A stretch of 64,000 nucleotides of DNA from Dryas octopetala (lineage: Eukaryota; Streptophyta; Magnoliopsida; Rosales; Rosaceae), in NCBI GenBank assembly GCA_963921425.1, contig OY992832.1:4650001-4714000 (forward strand). Reading direction: 5' to 3'. Position 1 is the first letter of the stretch; every line of letters begins with the position of its first letter. The translations under genes were made by a program, and so were the position numbers. Under the pieces are notes generated by a model. That model did no database searches. It was not told where the DNA came from and was given only the letters and a program-made list of their open reading frames with translations. Of the stretch, positions 46,175 to 59,314 are shown in pieces.

Positions 46175-49100
46175 TCAATGGTTGTGGCGTTTACGCTGTC
46201 TTCTGCGTCTTTGGTCACTTATAAATGGATCACTCCAGTTTGTGTCCTCTTCTACAGCACGATTCCACCGCTCTTTGAAGATTTTAAACTCCCGCGTTGA
46301 TTGCCTCCTAATCTGCCAAGTCCATATTAAATGTAAAATGAATAGGTTCATCTAGTTATGGGAGATGATAAATTTTTGGCTAACACTACAAAAGGCCCCA
46401 AAATATCTGAATACATCAACCATATAACAAACATTAAGAACGTAACAAACAGCAGGCAAAAGATTCATTAGTCTCACCTCAGTTCGCCCATCATGACCCG
46501 CAGGCACATGTTTCTGAATATCATTAAGAACGATTAACAAGATGGTAATTAGATTGATACTATTCTTGAATGTTGATGAAAAAAAAAAAAAAAGAGATTT
46601 GTTTAATGCCTATGGTGAAGTTTACCTTACTCGACTCCTTGGGATTGGAAACCTGCAAATAGGGAGAGAAGTGTTTAGTGCAAGAAAAAGGAAAAAAACT
46701 GAGGTGCCATTACTGGTAAAAGATGAATGTGCCCGAGATTGTTAAGGACTAATCTGAAAACAATTCCACCACCAAATTTTTTCTTCATTAAGGTTTACAA
46801 CCAGTAAATATATAGTCAGAATAGCACCACACAAGCACCAAGCACAAAAGCGTTCTTGCAGTCTGGGAAGAGGCAGAGAGCAACCTACCTTTTTCGCAGG
46901 CAAATCACCCCCTCCCAAAGTTTGTATGCCCTTATGAACAATATATTCACGGTCAACAACTCCCACCTTCTTCGTACGGTCCCCCTGCAAATTGCCATAT
47001 TTTATTTATGGCCACTGATGAATGTTATGTAAACTGACAGGACATTATGGATTCAATATAATCACTAATCAAGAAAATATACGAAACCTAAGCAATTTCA
47101 AGCAGTAGACACCGTCAGTGCAGAAAATCTTATAACAAGAGCGACTTAATGGGGAAATTGATCCTAAACCTTACCCAAGAACAAGAAAAGTAGATCTTAC
47201 CTGCGCACAATACCCAAGTTTCATGTCCAGGCCCCATCCATGTACAAGATCATTCTGAACAAAAGAAAGCAGCTCTATGACGAATTTAATAAAGATATTT
47301 CCAACTTGGTATTTAACATGATAGTTGTGCTCAATTTTAGTCAGGAGACAAGTCCACCAAAAGGCACAAATAAGAGTTATTGAAACAGCAAGAAGGATTA
47401 ACTTCATCTTATAAGTTATAAGTAAGACAAAAAGTTAGTTGAGGTTATAGTGGAGTTGAACAGGCCATGATACAAGGATTACCTGTATAAGATGCCAAGT
47501 ACAATGCCAGGCAGATCTTGAAAAAACTGGAGCCATACCCTCCACAAACCTGCATTTGTTATATTAAAAGACTAACCAAGAAGTCTACGGTCGATCACAA
47601 ACAACTTTAAACTATACTTTAGTTGATTATAATTCTTGCAGTCCAGAAATCAGACAACTCCTAAGAACTTTTTATCTTCATTTTTGACAATGACAATCGA
47701 GGAGATGTATAAAACACCATATCCATTTGAAAAAGTAAAAAGGGCATCGCATTATTTCTACTGTTATACACCTGGAAGGAGGGAGTAATTGTTAGTGTGC
47801 TATAGTATTAACCCATAATTAAGACATCAATGTCCAGAAAACTGAATTATATATCACTTCAGAACACTATTAAGAAGTGATTCCTCAATATATGTGCCCA
47901 TTTATTATGTTATCAAAGCAGGAGATCCTAAATCTGAATCCTTGCACCTACAACCTCCAAATATTAGTTGAATTTCACGTGTTGAGTCCTCTTCTGGTGG
48001 AGAGGCCCACACATGAACGATTATCAAAATATGAATAATTTGTGGCTCACATCTTAACAGTTTAAACTTTTAGAAATGATGGTAAACCAAGAAAATCTAT
48101 CAGGCTGGTTGCAACTCACAGCTACTCATCACACGGATAAAAGAAGCCAACAAATTCTTCAAACCTATATCTATTGTACCAGTATGACAACTCACCCAGT
48201 GCATGGTGGTGCCTGACTTGCCTCTGTACACTTCACACTGCCTCTGATGTCATAAACTCTTCTGCGTAGAGTGGAAATTTTGTATAGGTATAACAGCTAT
48301 TCAGAAAAATAAATAAGTAAATAAATAGACTTTAAGACAGTTGTTTGGAAACCACCATATTCACCTATGAAACTTCTTTGTTCTAGCACGAATTGTAATT
48401 CTATGATGTATATCTGTTGAATTTGGATTCAAAGCTGGCTGAGATATCTCCAGTCCTGCTTCTTTCACAATTTGAAGGTATCTGGGAAACAAAATCAAAA
48501 ATTAAATGATAGGCTATAGAGAGCATATATGATCCTGATAATAACTAGCAAATAAATTCCATATGCTGCCTATCAAACAAAGCTAAAATATTTACACAAA
48601 ATAAACTCTTTTCAATTTTCACGATCAGTTAACCAATCAAAATTACTTCAAACAAATAATCTTCTAAATTATAGTCCTGACAAAGATGTTTCAGTACGAG
48701 TAAGTGCAATGATAGAGCAATGAACTCACAATCAACTGCCATCAATATCATAATGTTTTCTTAAGATCTTCCAGTGTATTTACAAACAATACCCTAAAAC
48801 AACAATTGTATTTCATAGGCATATCATAGGAAAATGACATCATAGTATGCCTTGCATAAAATGTCCTGGGCACCCACTAATAGTACCTTCCTGGATCAAA
48901 ATTCTCAACCCCCAAATCTTCATCCCAAAGGAATATGTAATCATAAATGGACACAACATCTGGATGTAGAAAGCGTTTTGCAAACCACCTGAAAAGAACC
49001 CAAAAAACAAAGGAAAAGAAGAAAGAGAAATGAGAAATGAAACAAAAATCCAAGAACAGCAAGTAGGACCTGTCCTCTGATAAATCCAACTGTGAGATCT

Positions 49101-50522
49101 CAGAAGCAGAGAACAGAAATTGCATGATTTTTCATCCCAAAATATGTTGAACACACTTCAGGCAGTACATAATTGATATTTAACATACTCAAATATCTGC
49201 TAAATTCTGGGAATAAATTAAAATTTAAAAAATGTCAAGAAAGGGTTGCTTAATGCCTTCCTTCGGTGGGTCTCAAGTCAGAGAATTGCAGAGAATCATG
49301 AATGCAACTACTAACTTACCACTTTGTTTGGTTCTGGGCAACTATGTGTATGGCCTCGTTACTCCACTCAAGATCCCACCACCCATCCACACTTCCATCA
49401 TAATGGAATAGAATAATTGTAAAATTTTCTGGAAGAAACTGAAATTGATAAAATTAGGCCAAGAATGTCACTTGATGGCATTTTGAACATTATAAGAGAG
49501 AAATGCATTACCTTTTGCACAATAGCATCAACACTATCCTTCTGCTTAATACCAACCGGAATAGCCAGCAAGTTACGATTGCTATAATCATCGACCTGTA
49601 TCAGAATAATAAAACAAGTATCTATCTCACCATTCACAAAATAAGTATCCATTACAGTCTACCAATATTCTAGAAAACATGTAATGATTATCTATTAATA
49701 AGGATAAGCAAACATGCACAAAAGAAACCTACAAACTGATGTTAAGCACAAGACAATCAGAATCTTACCTTTGAACTACTTGTCAACCATAAAGGCCTTC
49801 GCTCTAAATCTGACCTAGCATGTATTATGCCCCGAGGCAAACTATCCAACCTTTTGGAACCCACAAGAATTTCCTAGATGCAAGTATAAGAAGAGCCTTA
49901 GATATAATGAAGGTAAGACACATGCATCCACAGTGGATCATCCAATGCGTGCAAGAATTGTAAATCAGTCTGGTATTAAAGGCAAGAAAAAATTAATTTG
50001 GCAATATGCATACAAGGATCTAAGCAATTACCTTTACTGTATTAAAGGGATGCAATTTTTCCTCCATCTGATAAATGAGAGGAGAAAAAGACAATCAGTA
50101 GACTGACCACCAGGACAAGTAAAACAGTAAGCTAAAGAATTATCATAATGTCAAAAAGCTGCACATAAATAAAATAATTAAACAAGATGAAGACTTTGGG
50201 TCAAACTCATGCACAAGTCAATACATATGCAACAATGTTACTTTAATTTTCTCTAAACCAGTGTAAAATTATGTAAATTGGCCAATTATTGAGTATGATG
50301 GTGTCAAAATATTCCAAATGGATTGCAGGAAGGTCGTCAACATAATATCCTGTCAATGGGGGTTGAACCTTATAAAGGATGAGTTACAAGTTCAGATAAA
50401 TAGATTGGGTCAGTGTACTGTACCTCTGTCTGCCGATAAGCCTGATTCTGATAATTGGTGGTTCTGTACACAATGAACAACATTACTGTACACACAACTC
50501 CCATAAAAGATAGCTGCTTCAT
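46175..50522 (-). CDS. DUF707 family protein, probable Golgi type II membrane protein, 381 aa
   Basis: Fourteen exons on the minus strand: 50522-50424, 50067-50032, 49873-49769, 49595-49512, 49438-49320, 48988-48887, 48481-48365, 48261-48196, 47549-47483, 47254-47201, 46984-46889, 46652-46626, 46513-46478, 46312-46175, in frame throughout. The start MKQLSFMGVVCTVMLFIVYRTT is a short cytosolic tail plus one membrane anchor. The DUF707 core includes LLAIPVGIKQK, FTIILFHYDGSVDGWWDLEW, YIFLWDEDLGVENFDP, APVFSRSAWHCTWHLIQNDLVHGWGLDMKLGYC and HKGIQTLGGG. The DED-like motif and overall plan resemble glycosyltransferases, but activity is unproven. Some databases label the family lysine-ketoglutarate reductase trans-splicing related, a label without biochemical support. 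The tail is strongly basic (RRRRQRKRHNH). Confidence 0.92.
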
Positions 50523-51650
50523 CTTTAATCCGCCTTTTCCCTGCACCAGCATTACACATTACAGAAACTCTTGATATCAATCATAACTCCAGAATATGAG
50601 AAGGGGTTACTCAAGGGCACTACCCTGCATTTGAACTTAATACTACAACAACAAAAAGAAAAAAAAAAAAAAAAAAAAAAGGAAAGAAAGCAAAAGATTG
50701 TGAATGATACCCCATCAGAGAAAGCATTCTTTTTCTTGAACCATATCCATGAGTTTGATGACTTCATAGGCAACCAAGTCTTCTATTTTATTTCATAACA
50801 AGCTGCAGTTCACGCACATCAAACAGAGACCAATATCAGTAGTAATTCCAACCAACTGCTACCAACCCTATCGAAGGTAACTCCAACAATTTACCACAAC
50901 CCAATTTTAACGATTGATCCTATTTATAATCTTGCATCTTATATCTGCATGTGTGTGTGTGTGTCTAAGAAAGGGTTGAGCCAGGGATGGATTGAATTTC
51001 TATTAGTGTCAGTGGAAAGGTCTTAACAGAGACCCAAGATATAATCTTGTCTTTGATGTTTTCAAAGTAAATCCATAAGAGATTGCAGAACCAACCAAAC
51101 TTCAAATAAATGAATTAATTAGTTACTCCATCATACTACCCACCCTGAACACAATCAGGTAGTAATAAAACTATGGTTTTCAAATTTCACCATCAGTGGA
51201 GAAAACCTCTACACTAGAAATGGATTCCATTAGATCTTAATAAGTCAAATACGATTCATACCCAGCTACAGAAATTCAAATTTTTGTTTTTAAAGAAAAC
51301 AAAAAGTTTTAGCAGTTGGCATATAACCTTGAAGAATCTAGAAGCTGATCAAACCCAGAAGAGAAGCCAAGAGAAAACTCACCTCCGTACTTGCTCTGGA
51401 AATCGCCAAAAAGACAAACAAACGTCGAAACAAAGATTGGAGAAAAGATCGGAAGGCCTGGAAAGAAAAAATGTTTTCTGTCTGGATCGAACTCCAGCTG
51501 AAGAAAAGACAGAAGCCACTCTCTCACAAAACAAAACAATGTCCGCAGGATTCGGTAAAAACCAGCAAACCAAAGCACGACACAGAGAGAAAGAGAGAGA
51601 GAGACTGACTGAGCAATAGGGAGAGGAGAGAGTCGACAAACGAACGAGTC
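50523..51650 (-). promoter_or_regulatory. 5' leader of the DUF707 gene with a leader intron
   Basis: On the minus strand a non-coding exon appears to end at 51383 with donor GTGAGTTTT, and an acceptor GGTGCAG at 50541 joins it to the 18 bases before the start codon. The exon side is rich in CT and purine runs near 51590-51605. This placement supports the ATG at 50522 over the one at 50552, which would lie in the intron. Confidence 0.55.
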
Positions 51651-51845
51651 GGAAGCGGCGGATTTTGAGGGAGTGAGTGAGAGCGAGTGAGCAAGTGCAT
51701 GCGCAGAAATAAGGGACGAATAAATGGGGTTTGGGCTTTTTCTGACGAGGTTTGGGCTCTCCCGCCGACGAGTGTCACTGTATCAGACACGCGAAACCCC
51801 CCCCCGACCCCCGTGTCTTGTCCTTGTTCGATATATTACACAATA

Positions 51846-51847
<2 letters not shown>

Positions 51848-51878
<31 letters not shown>
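51848..51878. repeat. (CT)n microsatellite
   Basis: About 15 CT units lie just upstream of the DUF707 leader region. Confidence 0.95.
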
Positions 51879-51881
<3 letters not shown>

Positions 51882-54800
51882 TCAAATTTTATATAGCGAG
51901 ATCTCAGACATACATAAAGAACTGCTCTCTGTTTTTCTTATGTTTTATATATTATTCTTATTTATTATTTGTTATTTGTTATTGGGTTAAATACATTATT
52001 TATCTTAATAATGTAAAACCAGTAAGTGTCACCGTCTGTCTTACTCCTACAGTCCTAATCATCTTAGGATTTCTCGAGTGGGGCACTTTGGTTTCGATAA
52101 AATACAAATTTCAGTTTTTTCACTCATTTGTGCAATGAAAAATGGATAATGTTATATTTATCACATTCATATATCATATTTTTATATCATCTTACGTGTT
52201 ATTATTTTACTGGACAAAGTTTTTCTTTTTCTTTTTCTTTTTGGATTTTTATTTTTATTTTTTAGTATCCAATGCATAAATGTTATGTAAGTTGCCATAT
52301 AAAGTAATATAAAATTATGATATAAAAATGAAAATATCTAGCACTACTGATGAAAAATATATATGGAATGGATTTTAATTCTTGGGTTTGTGCAGATTAA
52401 TGTTAAGACAGATTTGTGCAAGAGAGTGAGATTTTTTTCCTTTTTAGGCTAAACAATTGATTAATATACTTGTACTTGTAACATTCTCTTTAATAAAAAT
52501 ACTTAATACATTAATGTAATAGAATTTTTTTTTTCCAATACTGTTGTATCAACCTAATAGACCCAATTTTCTTGGCCTTGATCATTAAGAAAACTGAAAA
52601 GTCCATTTTACTTGTTAACCTTAATTATAAATCACAATTAATGGGAATTGAGATAGTTAACAATTTGAATTAATTTTATTTAATTAAACAGAAGATTTCA
52701 TAAACAAATATTAAAAGAGAATAAAAAATTTGAAATCTCTTATAACATAGTAGAAACCAGTGGCTAATTTATAGGAAATATTCTCTTATAATATAGCTTA
52801 ACATGATGTGCTCTAAGGATTTTCAACTGGGATCATTACATATTTTTAAGCTTTTTTTTTTTTTTTTAGATTTAAGGAAAGGAAAATCAAACTTGAATGC
52901 AAAGGGATAAACTCTACGATCCTTCCAACTACGATGTCCACAAACTGCTTTTAAGCTATTAATTTAAACATTACACAAGTTATTCTTGTTTAAATTATTC
53001 TCTCAATACATTGAGAGTTTATTCCACTTATATTTATACCACGTATAACAAAAAGGTAAAAAAATTTGTCACTCTTTTACTCTCACACACAGCACACAAG
53101 AAATGACTCTCGATATCTTTTTAATTTATATATACACACCACAATAACACAATTCATATGGAAACCATGATAAAACATGTAAGATTGTAATAAAACAAAC
53201 AGAACCTAACAATGTAAGAAATGTGAGAAAAAAAGCTAACAAACAAAAAAACATTATCCACCGCATGGTATGGTTTGACTCAGTTGTTGAGTTTGTTGAT
53301 TTTTGGTAAAAGCTATAAGCCTTCAGCCAAATAGCCAATCAGGTTATTACAGCTACTCTCCGAAAAGTCGGACTTCCAACTAATCTTGGACAATATATAA
53401 AACACGACAAAACTGAGGTGTGCTAAGTCCTAACAAGCATCGAAACAGCCCCAACCCAATCAGCTTATTGCACCAACCTTTTCAGCCAATAATTTATCGA
53501 TGGCTATAAACCTGTTGGATAAAAAACATACTTGTTGGATAATGCCATAATGGTAATACGATTTAAACCCACTCTTTTATTAACCTTTTTTTATTAAGTT
53601 ATCGCATGTTTTGATTTTGCTAATATACTTTGAACAATTTACGATATTGAGACTCACTAATTGTATTTTGAACAATGATAATTTTACATTTTAAAATAAG
53701 CAATTATGTCAGGACGATATAAAAAAAAAAAAAAAAAAGTGTTGAGACAAAAGAAAAAATTTTATGTGACACCCTCACACCACCACTTGATGATATTAAT
53801 TCGACCCATCAGTGTTATAATATTAATAAGCGATGAATTTATATTTTTATAATATAATATTAATAAATATACACGTATTATAATATAAATAAATTGATAA
53901 CACTGTATAATAATATAATGGTCACACCAAAAAATTAATTGGAGAAAGAGCATTATCCAAATTTGTGGATTCTAACCCCATGGTTAGCAATTAGTCAATT
54001 ACCATGGCATCGATGATGATTATTACTTTTTTTAGTTATTTTGCAATATTATTAGAGTATAGGGACAAGGATATGGTATTGTAATAACGGTTATTAAATA
54101 TTAGATTTTGGCTTATCAAAATGATGAGAAGAGTATCAACTACTAAAATATGACTGTTTTGTCTTTGAATCCTTATTCTTTTAGATTGTTGACCTTTTTT
54201 CTTTAAATTTTCTGTCAGAAACCGACGGAAAACTACATAATGGACTGAATTTATTTTTATTTTATATTGCGAGTTAGATCCTGAGAAGATGTCATTTGGA
54301 CGCAAAGCATTAATACTTAGATTTTGTTTTTTATTAAATAAAAGACTTCAAAATTATACCCTAAGTAATACCATAATATCTCATTGAAAATGAGTTTGTT
54401 TGAGTTAGATTTTTTGAACTCAAATTGTGTGTAATTTTAGGTTGTTGAATTCAAATATCAAGAGTATTGCTAGGGTCATTAAATTTCACATTGCGGAATA
54501 CATCTTAAAGGATAATATAATGTATTTACCATTTTTTATTTTGGTCACTCTTTATTATTATAGTTTAGTAAAACGGAGAGATATACATTTGATTAAGATA
54601 AATTTAATTATAAAATCAAAATTTTAGTGATCAAATATCAAAATTTTCAAACTTGTTTATTTTGGAAAAAGGGTTACAGGAAGAAAGACAATTAAAATTT
54701 GGAATTTTGTTTTGGTTAAGAAAATTTGGGAAAACTTTTGGTAGATAGATAAAGAGACTTGAGTACCATGAGTGAGATGGATTAACCACATTTTCAACCC

Positions 54801-57271
54801 TTCCAAACTAATTAATGTCCACTCTTCTCCAACCGACTTGCAAGCCACGCACTTTTTAAATAGAACTTATATGCAAAGATAGATTTTTATATATATTCCC
54901 TTATCATTTCTAGAAATCATAATATATCTCTAACCCAAAAAAAAAAAACTCGAATCTCACCTGGTTTATAGGCTTATAGTTTGCCATTTGCCAAGTCTAG
55001 CATATACATACTGCAATTTTTGTATTTATGATCGTCATCACCTCTATCATGTGATGATGTGAATGGGTTATCAACCATCGTTTTCGAAAGTACTTTTACT
55101 TAATTAAATGATATTTTCTTGGTCGATAATAATGATAATGCTGGTGCATATATAGAAGAAAATGGCATTGGTGTTATATTATTGTGGTAATAGTAGAACT
55201 AAACTGTGGTGTACTGTATTGAATAAGTTTTTTTTTTTTTGGCCACTTTGTATTGAATAAGTTAGAAGCTAATATAGTATGGAATATTGAAATTAGGAAA
55301 ATTGCAATATTGATAGGTATACCATATGGAAGTTGATTAGCATATATAAGACTATAAGAGTGGTGACTGGTGAGACTGATTAATTGATGAAGGTGTGCAA
55401 GTTGAGGTTACTTTACTTAGCAAAATATTTTGTTAGTGGAGTGCGGGAATCATCATATATTGGATTTAAATATAAAAAATAAAAATGAATATTGGAGGGG
55501 AGTACTTATCGACTAATTAATTAGGCGAAGACTTTCTGAATAAAAATAAATAAATAAATAAATAAAGCGAAGACTGGAAAAATGAAGATGAACGGTTGGA
55601 GCTAGAGACAGTGACACGTAGGAAAGCAGCCGATGCACCAGAAACCTCCGCTCAGCAACCAACCTCGCATTTGCGTATTGAAAATTGAAAACATGATGTA
55701 CTTAATTACTATAAACTATGACTATGCCCAAAATCATATATTAAAGAAGATATTATAGGTGTGGACCAAATCATCGTAAATTAAGAGAAAAACCAGTGCT
55801 TATAGGTGGCGTTCGGGTGGCCCATAAGGTAGATAACGTCTGGATTATTTTTTCAGTTTTTTTATCATGAACTAACTGATACCATATATAATATCACAAT
55901 TGTTTATTGATTATATATCAATTAAATTTAATTTAAAGGGAGCTTGGCTTGAAAAAAACTAATAAAATTTTGTCATTCTATCAAATTAATTAAATTTAAA
56001 AAAATTAAGATAATAGTTACTGACTTACTGCATATAAAGCCGAATATATTTTCAGGAGAAAAAAACTGAATACATATACATATTTGAAGTGCTTAATTAA
56101 GTCAGGAATTTTGTCATGACTCGTTAAAAGAAATCCCATAGATCATATATGTTTGCTGCAAGCCTGCAAATGCTACATGACATAAAAATATGTTATGGCT
56201 AATTAACACTTGGCTAGCTAACACCAATTAATTGCCTTAATTAAGAGCCTCTATCTGCAGATGCAGGATCATGGGTTTGTTAGAAAAATCAACAACGAGA
56301 ACATCAACCATTGGCTGCACGTACAGGGGTCTCATAACCAAACTTGGTCAATATTCATAAGAAAAAAATTTAAATACAAATTGACCAACGTTGTATTGGT
56401 TAACATTCATTTAATAATCAATCCTGCTCAAACAAATGAACTTGCCACCCTATATATGTATGTTATTAAAATTTACATCCTACAAATTCTCAGCACAACT
56501 CCTTTAATTTTTATTTTTTTTTATTTAATCATCCACTCATCCAACAAATTCTCAACGCAACTTCTTTATAAATTTTCTTTAAAAACACAAGGAAAAATAA
56601 AATAAAATTTTGCACACTCTATTTACATCCAACAAATTGTCAGTAGAACTGCCTCGCATCATCTCATATATGTATGTTATTTTCAAACAAATTAATAAAC
56701 CTGTCACCCCATATATATATATATGCCATTTTCACCCAATATTTTAATTCTAATTATGAGTGCTCAATATATAAGGGAGGAGTAATTCAAATTTGGGACC
56801 TCTCCTTACGTTGAGAACATAAATACCATTAGACTAATAACTAGTTAATTACTTTACTCTTATTTTTCATTCTAATTAAATAGTGATAATAGTCATACCA
56901 TTCTTACCTATATATAATTCACGTATAAATGTGACTGCTACATTACGAAAAGATATTTCGTATGAATAAAAATTCATTTTTGCTTGAAAATATCTTAATT
57001 TAACTTTCATGACAGACCACTAGAAAAAAAGAAAAAGATTGATGATGATACATAACTGCCAATTAAGATGTGTTACAAAGGTGTTCGACCAAAAAAAAAA
57101 AACAAGATGTGTTACAAAGGTGTTAAATTAATCAAATGATAATTTTTTTGTTCATGAGCTGATGACAATGACCATTTGGTCTAGTAATAACACATATATG
57201 GGAGAATGTCATGAGTTCAAATCTTATAGATAATAGTTGTTATTAATTATAAAAAAATCATGGGTTGACAT
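51879..57271. other. AT-rich gene desert
   Basis: 5.4 kb with no recognisable gene. It has many A and T runs, a short AAAT repeat near 55544-55566, and only short random-looking open frames. Old mobile DNA is likely but I could not assign any piece to a family. Confidence 0.5.
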
Positions 57272-58868
57272 TAGGGGTGGGTTCGGTACGGTTACCGTAC
57301 CGAAACGCCCATATCGAATTTCGACCGATATGGGTCGGTAACCGATCACTTCGGTATCGGTCGGAGAGTGGCGGTGCCGACTACAGGTGAGATAAGACAG
57401 AGAGAGGGAGAGAGGGAGAGAGGGAGGGGGGTGCGACAGAGAAGGAGATCGATCGGAAAATTGGAGGAGGAGCCAGCGGTCTTGTTGGAGGTTTCCCGAG
57501 CAGGGGTCGCGCAGGAGAGTTGGGCTGGCTGGAGGAGAGGCCGGGGAAGGTGGTCGGCGTCAGGTGGCTATGGTGACTGGGCCATGTGCGCTTGCAGGGG
57601 GCGCGAAGGAAAGAGAGAATAGAGGAGAAAGAGAGCGGCAGGCTGGCAAAAAAAGGGACTAGTCTGGGGGGGTTGGCGCCGGCGAGAACAGCTCGCCGAT
57701 GATCTTGGGTTGTCGGGGAAAGTGGCCGGAGGGGCTGGACTTGGGTGGAGCTGGGTGTGCGTAGGGGAGTGTTGCCCGAGAGAGAGAGAGAGAGAGAGAG
57801 AAAAAAAAAAAAAAAAAACTTGTTGAAATTTCTGGAGAGAGGAGAGAGAATGAGGGATTTCAAAAATTAAAATGGGTTTTTAAAATCTTAAGTGCAAATT
57901 TTACACAATTGTCCCACACTTGTATGATCTGTAACTTTTAAACCGTAATTCGGATCAACGTGTGCTACATGTCTATGAAATCGTAAGCTCGAGACCTTTC
58001 TAATGGGCCAAAAGTCAAAATCAAAAGTCTACTAGTTTTAAAAATCAACTTTGAGTCAAGCCCAAATTAAATCAAAACCCTTCTTATTTTCCAAATAAAT
58101 TCCAAATCTTCAAAATACTTTTCAAAATAAACCTTAGAAAAAAAATACGGGGCTTCACAATTCAACATCCTTTAAAAACCTCTTAAAATCATAGTTGAAT
58201 AAAAATTTAAATTTCTAGTGTTATCATATTATATTAATATACTAAATTACTAATATTATCATATTATATTATACTATACCATATTATATCATATTATAGT
58301 ATTATATTATATACTATATACCAAACTCTAAGTTACCAACTATGAATCTATGAATTATAAATTTATAGTATTAGACTATTAGGGTATAGAAATTAGTAAT
58401 TTAGTATGAGATACCATATACATATACTGTATACTATATAGGGTTTATAATTTAGTATAATATTAGGGTTTAGGGTATTTTTAATTAGTTTTATATAAAA
58501 ATGTATTATATAAATTAAAAAACATATAAGTTAATAAGTTATAGGTTTAGGGTTTATAAATTTATATATGTTTGATATAAATTATAGAAAATTAGAAATG
58601 TATTATATAAAATTATAAATTATATAGAAAGGTAATACTAAGTATTTTATATTTAGGGTATACCAGTATAGTATAGAAATGTATAAAAATGAATTATTTT
58701 AATTATATTTTTTCAATATGCGGTCGGTATCGGTATACCATCGGTACCGGATTTTGTAAACCAATACCGTTACCGAAGTCATCAGTATTTTCGGTATCGA
58801 TATTTTTCGGTATAAAATTGGTACGGTATCGGTATTTTTCGGTATTTCGGTATTTTTACCCAGCCCTA
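57272..58868. mobile_element. hAT-type non-autonomous transposon, 1.6 kb
   Basis: The ends TAGGGGTGGG and CCCAGCCCTA are inverted repeats (one mismatch), flanked on both sides by the 8-bp direct repeat GTTGACAT (57264-57271 and 58869-58876), as expected for hAT elements. Both subterminal regions (57283-57362 and 58721-58855) are dense in CGGTA/TACCG motifs in both orientations, typical transposase-binding clusters. There is no transposase. The interior is a GC-rich segment followed by an AT-rich one. Confidence 0.85.
57368..58159. other. Foreign cargo inside the hAT element, possibly an LTR fragment
   Basis: From 57368 to about 57780 the composition is purine- and GC-rich, unlike anything nearby, and ends in a GA run and an A run (57779-57818). 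The following part (57860-58159) ends in TACGGGGCTTCACA, which resembles the 3' end of some plant Gypsy LTRs. The matching left LTR end and a target duplication were not found. The minus-strand frame 57381-57863 is low-complexity Pro/Ser/Leu and not convincing as a protein. Confidence 0.45.
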
Positions 58869-59314
58869 GTTGACATCAGTATTCCGAACATTCTTTGGGA
58901 CATATATAAATAACAAACTTTGAATCACAAATTATTTAATTTTTCGTCAAGTTATAAGCATCGCAAAATATATAATATCAAAATTTGATGAAACATCAAG
59001 GTCTTGTTCCATTTCTAAGATAAATCTTAAATGCTTGGGGCTGCTATTTATCAATGATCATGACTTAATCACTCTACATATAACATTTTCTCAGAAGAGG
59101 ATCTGAAAGAAATAGGAAAACAAATGATGAAAAAAAAAATTTGTTTTGCTTTACTTATTGTGCATATTACAGTGTAATTCTACTAATGTTTGAAATGGGA
59201 CAAGAAACAAAAACTGGAAAATTTTGTACACAAGACTCTATACACCCAATCTTCTGAAGCTAATATATCTGGGTTTTTAAAAGGAAAAGGGTGGGAATGA
59301 ATTTACAGCTACAT
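58869..59314. other. Spacer and 3' untranslated region of the bromodomain gene
   Basis: AT-rich. The right part belongs to the 3' end of the minus-strand gene. Nothing else is visible. Confidence 0.5.

Noticed and set aside
51284..52138. Overlapping frames of 86-128 residues around the CT microsatellite
   Set aside because: They overlap the DUF707 leader on the other strand and contain Leu/Ser runs encoded by the CT repeat; not protein-like.
56261..56605. 114-residue plus-strand frame in the gene desert
   Set aside because: AT-rich composition with Ile, Asn, Lys and Leu runs, no motif, no promoter signs; probably a chance frame.
57381..57863. 160-residue minus-strand frame, Pro/Ser/Leu-rich
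   Set aside because: It includes an F/S/L run encoded by the GA and A repeats and lies inside the cargo of a hAT element; no homology signal.
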